A stretch of DNA of 64,000 nucleotides from JAWLHU01 sp041690255. Its GTDB lineage: Bacteria > Bacillota > Sulfobacillia > Symbiobacteriales > Symbiobacteriaceae. The notes below the pieces were generated by a model. The model had not been told where the DNA came from. It did no database searches and saw only the letters and a program-made list of their open reading frames with translations. Location of the stretch: positions 124,001 to 188,000 of the forward strand of contig JAWLHU010000015.1 of NCBI GenBank assembly GCA_041690255.1, written 5' to 3'. Position numbers and translations under genes: made by a program. Positions 8,977 through 16,874 of this stretch are shown piece by piece; position 1 is the first letter of the stretch; each line of letters begins with the position of its first letter.

Positions 8977-9612
8977 TTGCAGCGAATTGTCCGGGGGATC
9001 GCGTTTGGGTTTACGCTGCTCCTCACCGGTCTTACGCTCTTCATGGTCCTGGCCTATCTGCTCTGGCCCATCTACAGCCGGTGGGGAGCGACCGATCGGG
9101 AGGTCTCCATGCCCGTTCCTGGCGATGATCTCTACCCAAACCCTTCGATCGTATCAACCCGGGCGATTACGATACAGGCACCGGCCGCCCAGGTGTGGCC
9201 CTGGCTCGTGCAGATGGGCGGGAGTGGCCGTGGGGGCCTCTACAGCTATGATTGGCTGGAGAACCTCTTTGGCTGTAACATGCACAGCGTTGACCGGATC
9301 GTTCCGGAACTTCAGAACCTCAAACTCGGCGACGAGATCTCGCTGCACCCTGCCGCTCCCGGCATGCCGGTCCTGGCGATCACCCCGGGGGAAGCCCTCT
9401 CCCTGGGCAGCAAGGAGATGATGGTCTGGTCCTTCTACGCCGAACCGATTGATGAGCAGACCAGCCGGTTGATCATCCGCAGCCGGTACAACGTGCCGAA
9501 GAATGCCGGCGGCTTCATCGGTACTCGGCTCTTCCTGGCCCCCATCCACTTTATTATGGAGGAGCGTATGATGCGGGGGATCCGCAGCCGGGCGGAGGCG
9601 CTTCAGGCGTAG
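8977..9612 (+). CDS. SRPBCC-like membrane-anchored protein
   Basis: A 211-residue protein with one N-terminal transmembrane helix (about residues 8-30). The soluble domain has the start typical of the START/SRPBCC fold (STRAITIQAPAAQVWPWLVQMGG) and a helix-rich C terminus. Such domains bind hydrophobic ligands; the ligand is unknown. The start is TTG at 8977 with an AGGGGGGG run upstream. It is transcribed away from the DUF1028 unit and followed by a terminator. Confidence 0.65.
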   Translation: MQRIVRGIAFGFTLLLTGLTLFMVLAYLLWPIYSRWGATDREVSMPVPGDDLYPNPSIVSTRAITIQAPAAQVWPWLVQMGGSGRGGLYSYDWLENLFGCNMHSVDRIVPELQNLKLGDEISLHPAAPGMPVLAITPGEALSLGSKEMMVWSFYAEPIDEQTSRLIIRSRYNVPKNAGGFIGTRLFLAPIHFIMEERMMRGIRSRAEALQA

Positions 9613-9638
9613 GTAGCCGGATGGATGAAGGCAAGCAG

Positions 9639-9676
9639 AGAGACCGCCTCCCGATCGACGGGCGCGGTCTCTTTTT
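9639..9676 (+). terminator. Terminator after SRPBCC-like gene
   Basis: AGAGACCGC pairs with GCGGTCTCT around a structured middle and is followed by TTTTT. It lies between convergent genes. Confidence 0.85.
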
Positions 9677-9690
9677 CATGATCGATGCCG

Positions 9691-10605
9691 TCAAGCGAGT
9701 CCGATCGCCGCTGCCTCGGCGGAAGAGAGTGTCCATTCGCCGGCGGCCAGCGCCTCCTCCCACTGCGCCTCGGTCCGGGGGCCAACCAGGGCGGAGGAGA
9801 CCGCCGGATGGGCCAGCACCCAGTTGATCGCCACCTGCCCGGCCGGTTGGCCGAGCCGCTCGGCGGCTGCCGTGATCCGCCGGGCCGCATCTACCGCGGC
9901 AGGGTTGAGTCGGTTCTGCTGCCAGTTGGGGTTCTGCCAGGCCCGCGACCCCGCGGGGACCCCATCCAGGTACTTGCCGGTCAGTACGCCCCCGGCCAGG
10001 GGGCTGTAAGCCAGGACACCTACACCCTCGCTCAGGCAGAGCGGGAAGAGCTCAGCCTCGGGCTCCCGGAAGACCAGGTTGTAACGGGGCTGGACCGAGT
10101 CGAAGCGGGCCCAGCCCTGCTTGTCACTCAGCCAGAGCGCCTTGCAGAGCTGCCAGGCGGCCAGGTTGGAGCAGCCAATGTACCGCACCTTGCCCTGGCG
10201 GACCAGGTCGTTCAGGGCGCTGAGTGTCTCCTCGATCGGAGTCTGCGGATCCCACCGGTGGATCTGGTAAAGGTCAATGTAATCCGTCTGGAGCCGCTGC
10301 AGGCTGGCCTCCACCGCCTGGAAGACGTACCGGCGGGAGAGGCCGTCTCCCAGGGCTGTGCCACGGCCCAGCTTGGTCGCCAGCACCGCCTCGTGCCGCC
10401 GCCCCTGCAGCGCCCGGCCCAGGATCCGCTCCGACTCGCCGCCGGCGTAGACATCGGCCACATCAATCAGATTGACCCCGGCATCCAGCGCACGGTGGAT
10501 GATCCGGGTGGACTCATGCTCGTCGGTCTTCTCACCGAACATCATGGTGCCCAGCCCGATCGCCGAGACGCGAAGGCCCGTACGGCCCAACCGGTTGTAG
10601 CGCAT
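9691..10605 (-). CDS. Aldo/keto reductase
   Basis: A 304-residue (beta/alpha)8 NAD(P)H-dependent oxidoreductase. The catalytic tetrad is visible as D48, Y53, K78 and H116. It has the N-terminal LGRTGLRVSAIGLGT signature, and the C-terminal SSALVGPRTEAQWEEAL segment contributes to cofactor binding. Length is typical. The substrate cannot be assigned. It lies 12 bases downstream of rodA on the same strand and may be read from the rodA transcript. Confidence 0.88.
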   Translation of the reverse strand: MRYNRLGRTGLRVSAIGLGTMMFGEKTDEHESTRIIHRALDAGVNLIDVADVYAGGESERILGRALQGRRHEAVLATKLGRGTALGDGLSRRYVFQAVEASLQRLQTDYIDLYQIHRWDPQTPIEETLSALNDLVRQGKVRYIGCSNLAAWQLCKALWLSDKQGWARFDSVQPRYNLVFREPEAELFPLCLSEGVGVLAYSPLAGGVLTGKYLDGVPAGSRAWQNPNWQQNRLNPAAVDAARRITAAAERLGQPAGQVAINWVLAHPAVSSALVGPRTEAQWEEALAAGEWTLSSAEAAAIGLA

Positions 10606-10617
10606 GCTGCTTCCCCC

Positions 10618-11745
10618 TTAGTACTGCACCGTCTCACGCCGTGAGGCGACGGACTGAATCAGCCCGATCGCGATCATGTTGGCCAGCATGGCGGTCGCCC
10701 CGTAGCTAATGAACGGAAGCGGAATGCCGGTCACCGGGGTGACGCCCATGGTCATGCCGATATTCTCCACCACGTGGGCTGCCAGCATGGCGACCACGCC
10801 CATGGTGATCAAGGTGCCATAGCGTTCTCGTGCGCTGAAGCCGACCGCTGCGATCCGGAAGAAGAGCAGCGCAAAGAGCCCGAGGACTGTGGCCCCACCG
10901 GCGAACCCCCACTCCTCGACCAGGGTCGCAAAGGCAAAGTCGGTCTGCGGGTAGGGGAGCCAGTCGTTATTGTGCCGCTCACCCTGTTTGTAGCCCTTGC
11001 CCCACACATCGCCGGTCGCGATCGCCATCTTGGATTGGATCACCTGCCAGCCGCCACCGGTCGGGTCCTTCTCCGGGTAGAGGAAGGTGTCGATTCGCTC
11101 CCAGCGCTCCGGTGTCGCGAGCGGGAACATGGTGCCGTAGTTGTAGTGGCTGTAGACCACACCCACCACCAGGGCGGCACCCAGAATCGTCACGCCGGCG
11201 ATCTTCCAACCAGGGAAGCCGGCGGCGTAGACCATGATCACGCTGATTGCGATGAAGACGAGGGCCGTACCGAAGTCACCCTGTGCGAGCACGAGACCGA
11301 AGATCGGCAGTACGTGAGCGATCGGTAACGCCAGGTCGAACCAGGAACGTAATCGCTCCATGGAGTCGAGTTGCTTGGCCAGGGTTACGATCAGGAGGAT
11401 CTTGGCCAACTCCGACGGCTGGATCATGGCGACCCCGAGGTCGAGCCAGTTCTTGTTGCCGTTGACCTCCACGCCGAAGAAGACAACGGTGAGCAGCATG
11501 AGGATGTTCAGTCCGTAAATCCACCAGGTGAGTCCGTACAGCTCAATATAGTCTAGCAGGCCCAACACGACCCAGGTGACCAGACCGAGGCCGAGGGCCA
11601 CGCCCTGCATGGTCAGTTCACGCCGCACATCTGGTGACGCACTGGAGACAACGACAAAGCCAACTGCCGCAAGGGCAAAAACGATCGGGTAGAGCCACCA
11701 GTCGATCATCTTCCAGAAACGCGGATGCCAGTACAGGGAGACCAC
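10618..11745 (-). CDS. rodA: SEDS-family peptidoglycan glycosyltransferase RodA
   Basis: A polytopic membrane enzyme that polymerises lipid II during cell elongation or, in sporulating relatives, spore envelope synthesis. The protein is about 375 residues with roughly ten hydrophobic helices. It has SEDS signatures: QPSELAKI, AQGDFGTALVF, the periplasmic NNDWLPYPQTDFAFA loop and TGIPLPFISYGATAM near the end. The start is uncertain. The GTG at 11745 overlaps the perfect GGAGG, whereas the in-frame CTG at 11736 sits eight bases after it. Members can also be FtsW or SpoVE; the short N terminus favours RodA. No partner class B PBP is adjacent. Confidence 0.85.
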   Translation of the reverse strand: MVSLYWHPRFWKMIDWWLYPIVFALAAVGFVVVSSASPDVRRELTMQGVALGLGLVTWVVLGLLDYIELYGLTWWIYGLNILMLLTVVFFGVEVNGNKNWLDLGVAMIQPSELAKILLIVTLAKQLDSMERLRSWFDLALPIAHVLPIFGLVLAQGDFGTALVFIAISVIMVYAAGFPGWKIAGVTILGAALVVGVVYSHYNYGTMFPLATPERWERIDTFLYPEKDPTGGGWQVIQSKMAIATGDVWGKGYKQGERHNNDWLPYPQTDFAFATLVEEWGFAGGATVLGLFALLFFRIAAVGFSARERYGTLITMGVVAMLAAHVVENIGMTMGVTPVTGIPLPFISYGATAMLANMIAIGLIQSVASRRETVQY

Positions 11746-11823
11746 CTCCTCTCTGAAGAGATATCATTCGGTTGGACTCGATAGCCTTCCTGTTTGTCGC
11801 GAGGCCCTGCCACAATGCGGTAC

Positions 11824-11852
11824 AAAAAAAGTGCCACCCCGCAGGGTGGCAC
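11824..11852 (-). terminator. Terminator of the RRM protein gene
   Basis: On the minus strand GTGCCACCC pairs with GGGTGGCAC around a tiny loop and is followed by TTTTTTT. It ends 17 bases after the RRM gene stop and lies upstream of rodA. Confidence 0.9.
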
Positions 11853-11869
11853 CCGATCTCTTAGAGGGA

Positions 11870-12154
11870 CTAGTTACGGCGGGGGAGGCCCAGGTTCCGA
11901 CCGCCCGACTCCCGGGGCTGTGCCTCGTTAACCGTGAGCGGACGCCCGCCCCACTCGGCGCCGTTCAGCGCCTGGATTACCGTCTCGGCAGCGTCGTCAG
12001 GGACCTCAACGAACCCGAACCCACGGCTCCGGCCGGTCTCCCGGTCGGTCACAATGCGGGCGGAGAGCACCTCGCAGTACTGCGAAACGGCGTTGGTCAG
12101 GTCTTCGCTGGTCGCGGCCCAGGGCAGGTTACCGAAATACAGGGTCTTGGCCAT
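11870..12154 (-). CDS. Small RNA-binding protein with one RRM domain
   Basis: A 94-residue protein made of a single RNA recognition motif. RNP2 is LYFGNL (residues 5-10) and RNP1 is RGFGFVEV (44-51), followed by a short Arg/Gly tail (RESGGRNLGLPRRN). Such one-RRM proteins are common in cyanobacteria and scattered in Bacillota and are thought to bind RNA; direct targets are unknown. The start is the ATG at 12154; a longer upstream extension of this frame lacks a plausible start. Strong terminator downstream, so monocistronic. Confidence 0.9.
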   Translation of the reverse strand: MAKTLYFGNLPWAATSEDLTNAVSQYCEVLSARIVTDRETGRSRGFGFVEVPDDAAETVIQALNGAEWGGRPLTVNEAQPRESGGRNLGLPRRN

Positions 12155-12376
12155 GATTCTCTCGTACTCCCGTCTGTCGTGGATTGCTCGCAGGCGATTG
12201 CACGGAGACTCACCCTGTAACTGAGGGATCTTACCGGCAACTCGGAGCGATGCACTATTCAGTTTACAACGGTGAACCCTACGTGCGCAAGGGGGTCCCT
12301 TCGGAGAGGTCGGTTTGACCAGTCGAATCCTGTGAGATAAAGTGGAAGTATGTCGATAGGGGAGGACCACGCCAAC

Positions 12377-13948
12377 ATGAATCGACGTTGGGCATCTGCC
12401 CTTTTCGTAGTCGCACTCCTGACCGGGTGCGCCCAGCCGCAGCAGCCGCCAGAGCCCGCTCCACCTGATAAGGAGACGCCGCCACCTGTGACCGCCCCGG
12501 CCCCGGAACCGGAGCCCCCTCCGGTCGCCTACGACCTGGTGATCAGAGGCGGCACGTTGATTGATGGGACCGGAAGTGCCCGCTACACGGGCGATCTGGC
12601 CATTACCGGTGACCGGATCGCAGCCGTGGGCAACATAGGTCCGTACACCGCTGCGAAGGAGATTGATGCGACCGGTCTGATCGTGGCGCCCGGCTTCATA
12701 AACCCGCACTCCCACACACATGACGATGCGATCAACCCCTTCCCCGATGAGCAGGACTCAATCGCCTCGCTCATGCAGGGGATTACGACGGAGATCGGTG
12801 GGGTCGACGGCCGCTCGCCGGTCGACATTGGCGCGGCCTTTGACCAACTGCGCCAGGAGGGGACCGGGGTCAACTTCGGCCTCTTTATTGGCCAGGGCTC
12901 TGTCCGGGGGCAGGTCATGGGTCAGGCGACCGGACCGGCGAGCGCTGAGCAGTTGGCGGAGATGAAGCGGCTGGTCCAGAAGGCCATGACCGATGGCGCC
13001 TTCGGTCTCTCCACCGGCCTCGAATACCGCCCTGGCCTCTACGCTGGTACCGACGAGATCGCCGAGCTGGCCGCTGCCGCGGGCGGGGTCTACTCCACGC
13101 ATCTGCGCAGTGAGGGCGACCGGATTGTCGAATCGTTGCAGGAGGCGCTGGTGATTGGCCAGAAAGCTGGCGTGCCGGTCAATCTCTCCCACCTGAAGAT
13201 CGCCCATGCGCGGAACTGGGGCAAGGAGGATGAACTCGTCCGCCTGATTGAGGAGGCCCAGAAGAGCGGCCAGAAGGTCTTTGCGGACGTCTACCCCTAC
13301 CTGGCGCCAGACTATGGCGTCAACCGATTGCTCTCGGACTGGGCGGGGAGCCTGCCGCCGGAGTACCTGCTGATCGTGGGCGGCACCGACGCGGCCCTCT
13401 ACGGCAAGACCGTAGCGGAGGCGGCGCCGGCCCTGGGCGTACCCGTGTCGGAGGTAGCCTCGACCTTGCTGACCCGGTCACCCAAGGCCCGGATTGTGGC
13501 GCTGATCTCCAGCGAGAAGGCGATGCTCCGCTTCTACCAGGCGCCCTGGAGCATTGTCTCGACCGATGGCGAGGCCCAGCCGAAGCTTGAATCGCCGGCC
13601 CAGGCGCTCGGCTTCAGCCTGCACCGGCGGTCCTACGGCAGCTACCCCATGCTGCTGGGCCACTACGTGCGGGAGCAGAAGGTGCTCAGCCTGGAAGAGG
13701 CAATCCGTAAGTCGACCGGGCAGGTGGCCGACTACCTCGGCATAAAGAGCCGGGGCTACCTGAAGGCAGGGCAGTATGCGGACATCGTCATTTTTGATGC
13801 CGCCACGATTGCCGATAAGACCACCTGGCTGGAGCCACAAGAATATCCTGAAGGGATTCGCTATGTTTTCGTAAACGGCGAAATGGCCGTGGAGCAGGGG
13901 ACGTGGCTGGAGGGGCGCCGGGGGCGGATTGTGAAACCAGGGGAGTAG
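12377..13948 (+). CDS. D-aminoacylase-like amidohydrolase lipoprotein
   Basis: An exported metal-dependent amidohydrolase of about 523 residues. A lipoprotein signal with LLTGC is followed by a long Pro/Glu linker, then the amidohydrolase domain from about residue 55 (YDLVIRGGTLIDGTG). The metal-site HSHTHDD lies near residue 115, with further candidate ligands in YSTHLRSEGD and NLSHLKIAH. The C-terminal GYLKAGQYADIVIFD closes the barrel-flanking beta domain. This architecture matches N-acyl-D-amino-acid deacylases/dihydroorotase-like enzymes; the substrate is uncertain. I chose the ATG at 12377 (GGGGAGG upstream) so the lipoprotein signal is N-terminal. Outer-face location is unusual but known for family members. 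Confidence 0.8.
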   Translation: MNRRWASALFVVALLTGCAQPQQPPEPAPPDKETPPPVTAPAPEPEPPPVAYDLVIRGGTLIDGTGSARYTGDLAITGDRIAAVGNIGPYTAAKEIDATGLIVAPGFINPHSHTHDDAINPFPDEQDSIASLMQGITTEIGGVDGRSPVDIGAAFDQLRQEGTGVNFGLFIGQGSVRGQVMGQATGPASAEQLAEMKRLVQKAMTDGAFGLSTGLEYRPGLYAGTDEIAELAAAAGGVYSTHLRSEGDRIVESLQEALVIGQKAGVPVNLSHLKIAHARNWGKEDELVRLIEEAQKSGQKVFADVYPYLAPDYGVNRLLSDWAGSLPPEYLLIVGGTDAALYGKTVAEAAPALGVPVSEVASTLLTRSPKARIVALISSEKAMLRFYQAPWSIVSTDGEAQPKLESPAQALGFSLHRRSYGSYPMLLGHYVREQKVLSLEEAIRKSTGQVADYLGIKSRGYLKAGQYADIVIFDAATIADKTTWLEPQEYPEGIRYVFVNGEMAVEQGTWLEGRRGRIVKPGE

Positions 13949-13982
13949 CGACAGGCATGACAGGTGAAAGGGGATGGCTCGC

Positions 13983-14519
13983 ATGTCCAACACAACGCAA
14001 CTGGCGACCTTCGGTGGGGGATGCTTCTGGTGCACCGAGGCGGTCTATGCAGAGGTGAACGGGGTGCTGAAGGTGGAGCCGGGGTATGCTGGTGGTGTGG
14101 TGGCAGAGCCCTCGTATCGGGCGGTCTGCACCGGTTCGACTGGCCATGCCGAGGTGGTCCGGATCACCTTTGACCCGGCCGAGGTGAGTTACCGGGACCT
14201 GCTGTTGATCTTCTTCAGTACGCACGACCCGACGACGCTGAACCGGCAGGGGGCCGACGTGGGCACGCAGTACCGCTCGGTCATCTTCTATCACTCGCCC
14301 GAGCAGAAGCGGGAGGCCGAGGCGGTGATCCAGGAGCTGACCGCTGAAGGGGTCTTCCAGATCGTGACCGAGGTCTCGCCCTTCGCCAACTACTACATGG
14401 CTGAGGATTACCACCACGACTACTACAAGCAGAACGCTGCTCAGCCGTATTGCCAAATGGTGATCGCTCCGAAGCTGGCCAAGTTCCGCGTCAGGTTCGC
14501 GGCCAAGCTGAAGGGGTAG
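13983..14519 (+). CDS. msrA: Peptide methionine sulfoxide reductase A
   Basis: Repairs oxidised methionine by reducing methionine-S-sulfoxide with thioredoxin-derived electrons. The 178-residue protein has the catalytic GGGCFWC motif near the N terminus, the GYAGG segment, HAEVV, and the DVGTQYRSVIFY region. I use the ATG at 13983, nine bases after AAAGGGG; the ATG at 13974 touches that run. It is followed after 12 bases by an EVE-domain gene. The trxA gene at 37 kb could supply reductant. Confidence 0.93.
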   Translation: MSNTTQLATFGGGCFWCTEAVYAEVNGVLKVEPGYAGGVVAEPSYRAVCTGSTGHAEVVRITFDPAEVSYRDLLLIFFSTHDPTTLNRQGADVGTQYRSVIFYHSPEQKREAEAVIQELTAEGVFQIVTEVSPFANYYMAEDYHHDYYKQNAAQPYCQMVIAPKLAKFRVRFAAKLKG

Positions 14520-14531
14520 GAGGGGGAAGCA

Positions 14532-14972
14532 ATGTCACACTGGCTCATGAAGACCGAGCCCGACGAGTTCAGCTATGACGACTTGGAGCGGAGGGGGCGC
14601 GAGCCCTGGAACGGGGTCCGTAACGCGACGGCCCTCAGACACATGCGGCAGATGCGGCCCGGGGACACCTTCCTCTTCTACCACACCGGCAATCTGAAGG
14701 CCATTGTAGGGGTGGGTACGATTGTGACCGAGCCCTATCCGGATGTGACAGCGGGTGACCCGAAGTACGTCGTGGTCGATACAGCGCCCGCGTACCGCTT
14801 CTCCACCCCAGTCACTCTGGCACAGGTCAAGGCTGACCCACGCTTCGCCCAATGGGAACTGGTTCGACAGTCCCGGCTTTCGGTCATGCCGGTGAGCGAC
14901 GAGCAATGGGCCTGGTTGCACGAAATGGGCGGAACCACGACGACCACCTTGGCCGGCTCCTCAGAAGCTTAG
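14532..14972 (+). CDS. EVE domain protein
   Basis: A 146-residue protein that is essentially one EVE (PUA/YTH-related) domain: WLMKTEPDEFSYDDLER, the WNGVRNATALRHMRQM motif, GDTFLFYHTGN and a final RLSVMPVSDEQW. EVE domains are proposed to bind modified nucleobases in RNA or DNA; no enzymatic role is known. It has GGAGGGGGAAGCA upstream and is probably cotranscribed with msrA. Its 3' end overlaps the convergent dnaN paralogue by 12 bases. Confidence 0.88.
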   Translation: MSHWLMKTEPDEFSYDDLERRGREPWNGVRNATALRHMRQMRPGDTFLFYHTGNLKAIVGVGTIVTEPYPDVTAGDPKYVVVDTAPAYRFSTPVTLAQVKADPRFAQWELVRQSRLSVMPVSDEQWAWLHEMGGTTTTTLAGSSEA

Positions 14973-16061
14973 CAGGGGCAGGACGCAGAAGAAGGAGCGA
15001 GAGTCAATCGACCGAAACCGAACGGCGCTTCTAGGCGTAGCGAACTCCAGCAGGAGGGTCGGGGAACTGCTCGCCTTCAGGCCGGCCAGCAGATAGTCCA
15101 CATTGAGCCCCACCAGAAAGCCGGGCCCCTCCAGGGCGGCGGGGACCCGCTCGGCCACCTGGCCGACTTCGGGGGTGTTGGCCGAAACGTGGAGCCCGTC
15201 AACTCTTGTCTCCAGCCGGACTGTGCCCTTCGGCGCCAGAAGTGCGGCCCGCTCCAGAGCGCGCAGGAAGCGCTCCCGGTCCAGGTGCAGAACGCTGGGG
15301 TATTCGGTCGGGAGCAGCTTGAGCCAGTCCGGGTAAACGCCGGAGAGCAGGCGGGTGAGGATCTGAAGAGCCCCCAGTCGGAAGATGAACTGGCTGCCAG
15401 ACGGGAGGATCTCGCAACTCGACGCCTCGTGCTCGCCCAGCAACCGGATCAACTCCTGGACAGAGCGACCGGGGATGATCACCGAAAAAGTGGTGTCTGC
15501 CGGGTTCTCGACCTCGACCTGCCCGTATGCCAGAACGGCACCGTCCGCCGCCATAGCGACCAGAGTGCTATCCTTTACCGAGAAGGCGACGCCGGTTATG
15601 GCGGGTCTGGATTCGTCATGACTTGCAGCGAAGGCCACCTCGCGCAAGAGGGTTCGCAGCGACAGGCCGTTGACCGTAATCGGGGTTGGTTGGTGCTCGT
15701 CGGCATCCGCCGGGAATTGTTCGGCGGGGAATCCATGAATCAGGTACTCGCAGTCGCTGCCCGTGATTCGGGCAGTGCTGTTGCGTGCATCTACCGAGAT
15801 CGTGATCTCTTGCGGGGGAAGGCGCCTGACCAATTCCATGAGGTAGCGGCCAGGCAGCACGATTTCGCCATCTTGCCGGACATCGGCCCGCACTCGCTTC
15901 TGGATCGCCAGTTCCAGGTCGGTGGCCTTGAGGATCAGTTCCTCGCCAACGGCCTGAAGGTAGACGCCGGAGAGGATGGGCACGGTGTTTCGGGCCGAGA
16001 CGGCTCGCCCTACCGCCTGTAACCCTTCGTACAGCAGGTCTTGCGGAATCTGAAGCTGCAA
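14961..16061 (-). CDS. dnaN: DNA polymerase III beta subunit (sliding clamp) paralogue
   Basis: A 366-residue sliding clamp protein with three clamp domains: MQLQIPQDLL near the start, the LPGRYLMELVRRLP segment, and a C-terminal VDYLLAGLKAS...VRFRS domain. The usual C-terminal MPMRL/MPVRL end is replaced by LPLLSF. It starts at TTG (16061) eight bases after GGGAGGA. There is no dnaA, recF or gyrB nearby, so this is either a dispersed main clamp or, more likely, a second copy. A LexA-box-like sequence lies 19-32 bases upstream of the start codon. It is the last gene of a minus-strand series. Confidence 0.85.
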   Translation of the reverse strand: MQLQIPQDLLYEGLQAVGRAVSARNTVPILSGVYLQAVGEELILKATDLELAIQKRVRADVRQDGEIVLPGRYLMELVRRLPPQEITISVDARNSTARITGSDCEYLIHGFPAEQFPADADEHQPTPITVNGLSLRTLLREVAFAASHDESRPAITGVAFSVKDSTLVAMAADGAVLAYGQVEVENPADTTFSVIIPGRSVQELIRLLGEHEASSCEILPSGSQFIFRLGALQILTRLLSGVYPDWLKLLPTEYPSVLHLDRERFLRALERAALLAPKGTVRLETRVDGLHVSANTPEVGQVAERVPAALEGPGFLVGLNVDYLLAGLKASSSPTLLLEFATPRSAVRFRSIDSRSFFCVLPLLSF

Positions 16062-16079
16062 CCCACATTCCTCCCGAAC

Positions 16080-16093
16080 AGAGCGTATGTTCG
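16080..16093 (-). promoter_or_regulatory. Possible LexA (DinR) box upstream of dnaN paralogue
   Basis: Minus-strand CGAACATACGCTCT matches the Bacillus LexA pattern CGAAC-N4-GTTCG at eight of ten fixed positions. It lies inside a larger inverted repeat, CCCGAAC (16073-16079) and GTTCGGG (16089-16095). Tentative. Confidence 0.3.
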
Positions 16094-16123
16094 GGTAATT
16101 CGTTGCGAAGCTTCAGATTCCTG

Positions 16124-16861
16124 CTACTCGTCTGCGTAGGGGTAACGCGCCTTCCGCACGGCGTGGGCGAACAGGTCTACGTCGGGCATTCCCAGGTCCC
16201 CGGCCCTGGCGATCGCATCTTCGATCTCATAGGGGACCCGCCGAATCTGTACAGCCGTATGTCGATCATCCATATCGATGATTGCGTAGCTGGGCCGGTT
16301 GTCCCCATCGAACGGAAGGCCGGCGCTGCCGACGTTCACTACCGTGAACCCTCGGGCGGATCGGACGAACGGATGATGCATATGCCCGAATAGGACCAAC
16401 TGGGTCGCCTCATCGGCCCGTAGCCGGCCTAACTCATCGGGGGTGGCCCAAGGCCAGGTGTACTGGTGAAGGGAGCCAGGGGCAGCGTGGTAGAGTTCCA
16501 GGCGAACGCCATCGACAGTCATGGTGAATTCTGTCGGCAGATTGCCTAGCCACACCTGGTCGGAGTCTGGCAGAAGGTTGCTCGTATAGGCGAAATCTCG
16601 CTCTAGGAGCTCTCCCTTCCGGTTGTGCGCAGTCCAGCCCGGGGGTGGGAACCGGGTGAAGCGGTGGTCGAAGTTGCCCCTCACGGTGACGAGGGGCGCG
16701 AGGTCACGCAGCATCTGGATGCACTCCAACGGCTGGGGACCCCTCATGACCACATCTCCCAGGCAGACGATGGCGTCAGGACTCTGCAGCCGCAGGTCCG
16801 CAATGACTGCCTCAAAGGCCACGGCGTTGCTGTGCATGTCTGAGATCGCAGCCAGGCGCAC
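16124..16861 (-). CDS. Metallophosphoesterase (YfcE/MJ0936-like)
   Basis: A 245-residue calcineurin-like phosphoesterase. The metal-binding series is clear: SDMHSN (residues 7-12), GDVV, RGNFDH (a variant of GNHD), HAAPG, and GHMHHPF. Family members hydrolyse phosphodiesters or small phosphorylated metabolites with Mn; the substrate is unknown. It starts at GTG with GGGAGGG upstream, 14 bases after the AraC regulator, and may be cotranscribed with it and with the dnaN paralogue downstream. Confidence 0.85.
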   Translation of the reverse strand: MRLAAISDMHSNAVAFEAVIADLRLQSPDAIVCLGDVVMRGPQPLECIQMLRDLAPLVTVRGNFDHRFTRFPPPGWTAHNRKGELLERDFAYTSNLLPDSDQVWLGNLPTEFTMTVDGVRLELYHAAPGSLHQYTWPWATPDELGRLRADEATQLVLFGHMHHPFVRSARGFTVVNVGSAGLPFDGDNRPSYAIIDMDDRHTAVQIRRVPYEIEDAIARAGDLGMPDVDLFAHAVRKARYPYADE

Positions 16862-16874
16862 AATGAAGCCCTCC

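Noticed and set aside
11824..11852. Resemblance of AGGGTGGCACC to a T-box antiterminator sequence.
   Set aside because: The sequence is one arm of a simple terminator hairpin with a T tract on the minus strand; there is no T-box specifier stem and no aminoacyl-tRNA synthetase or amino acid gene nearby.
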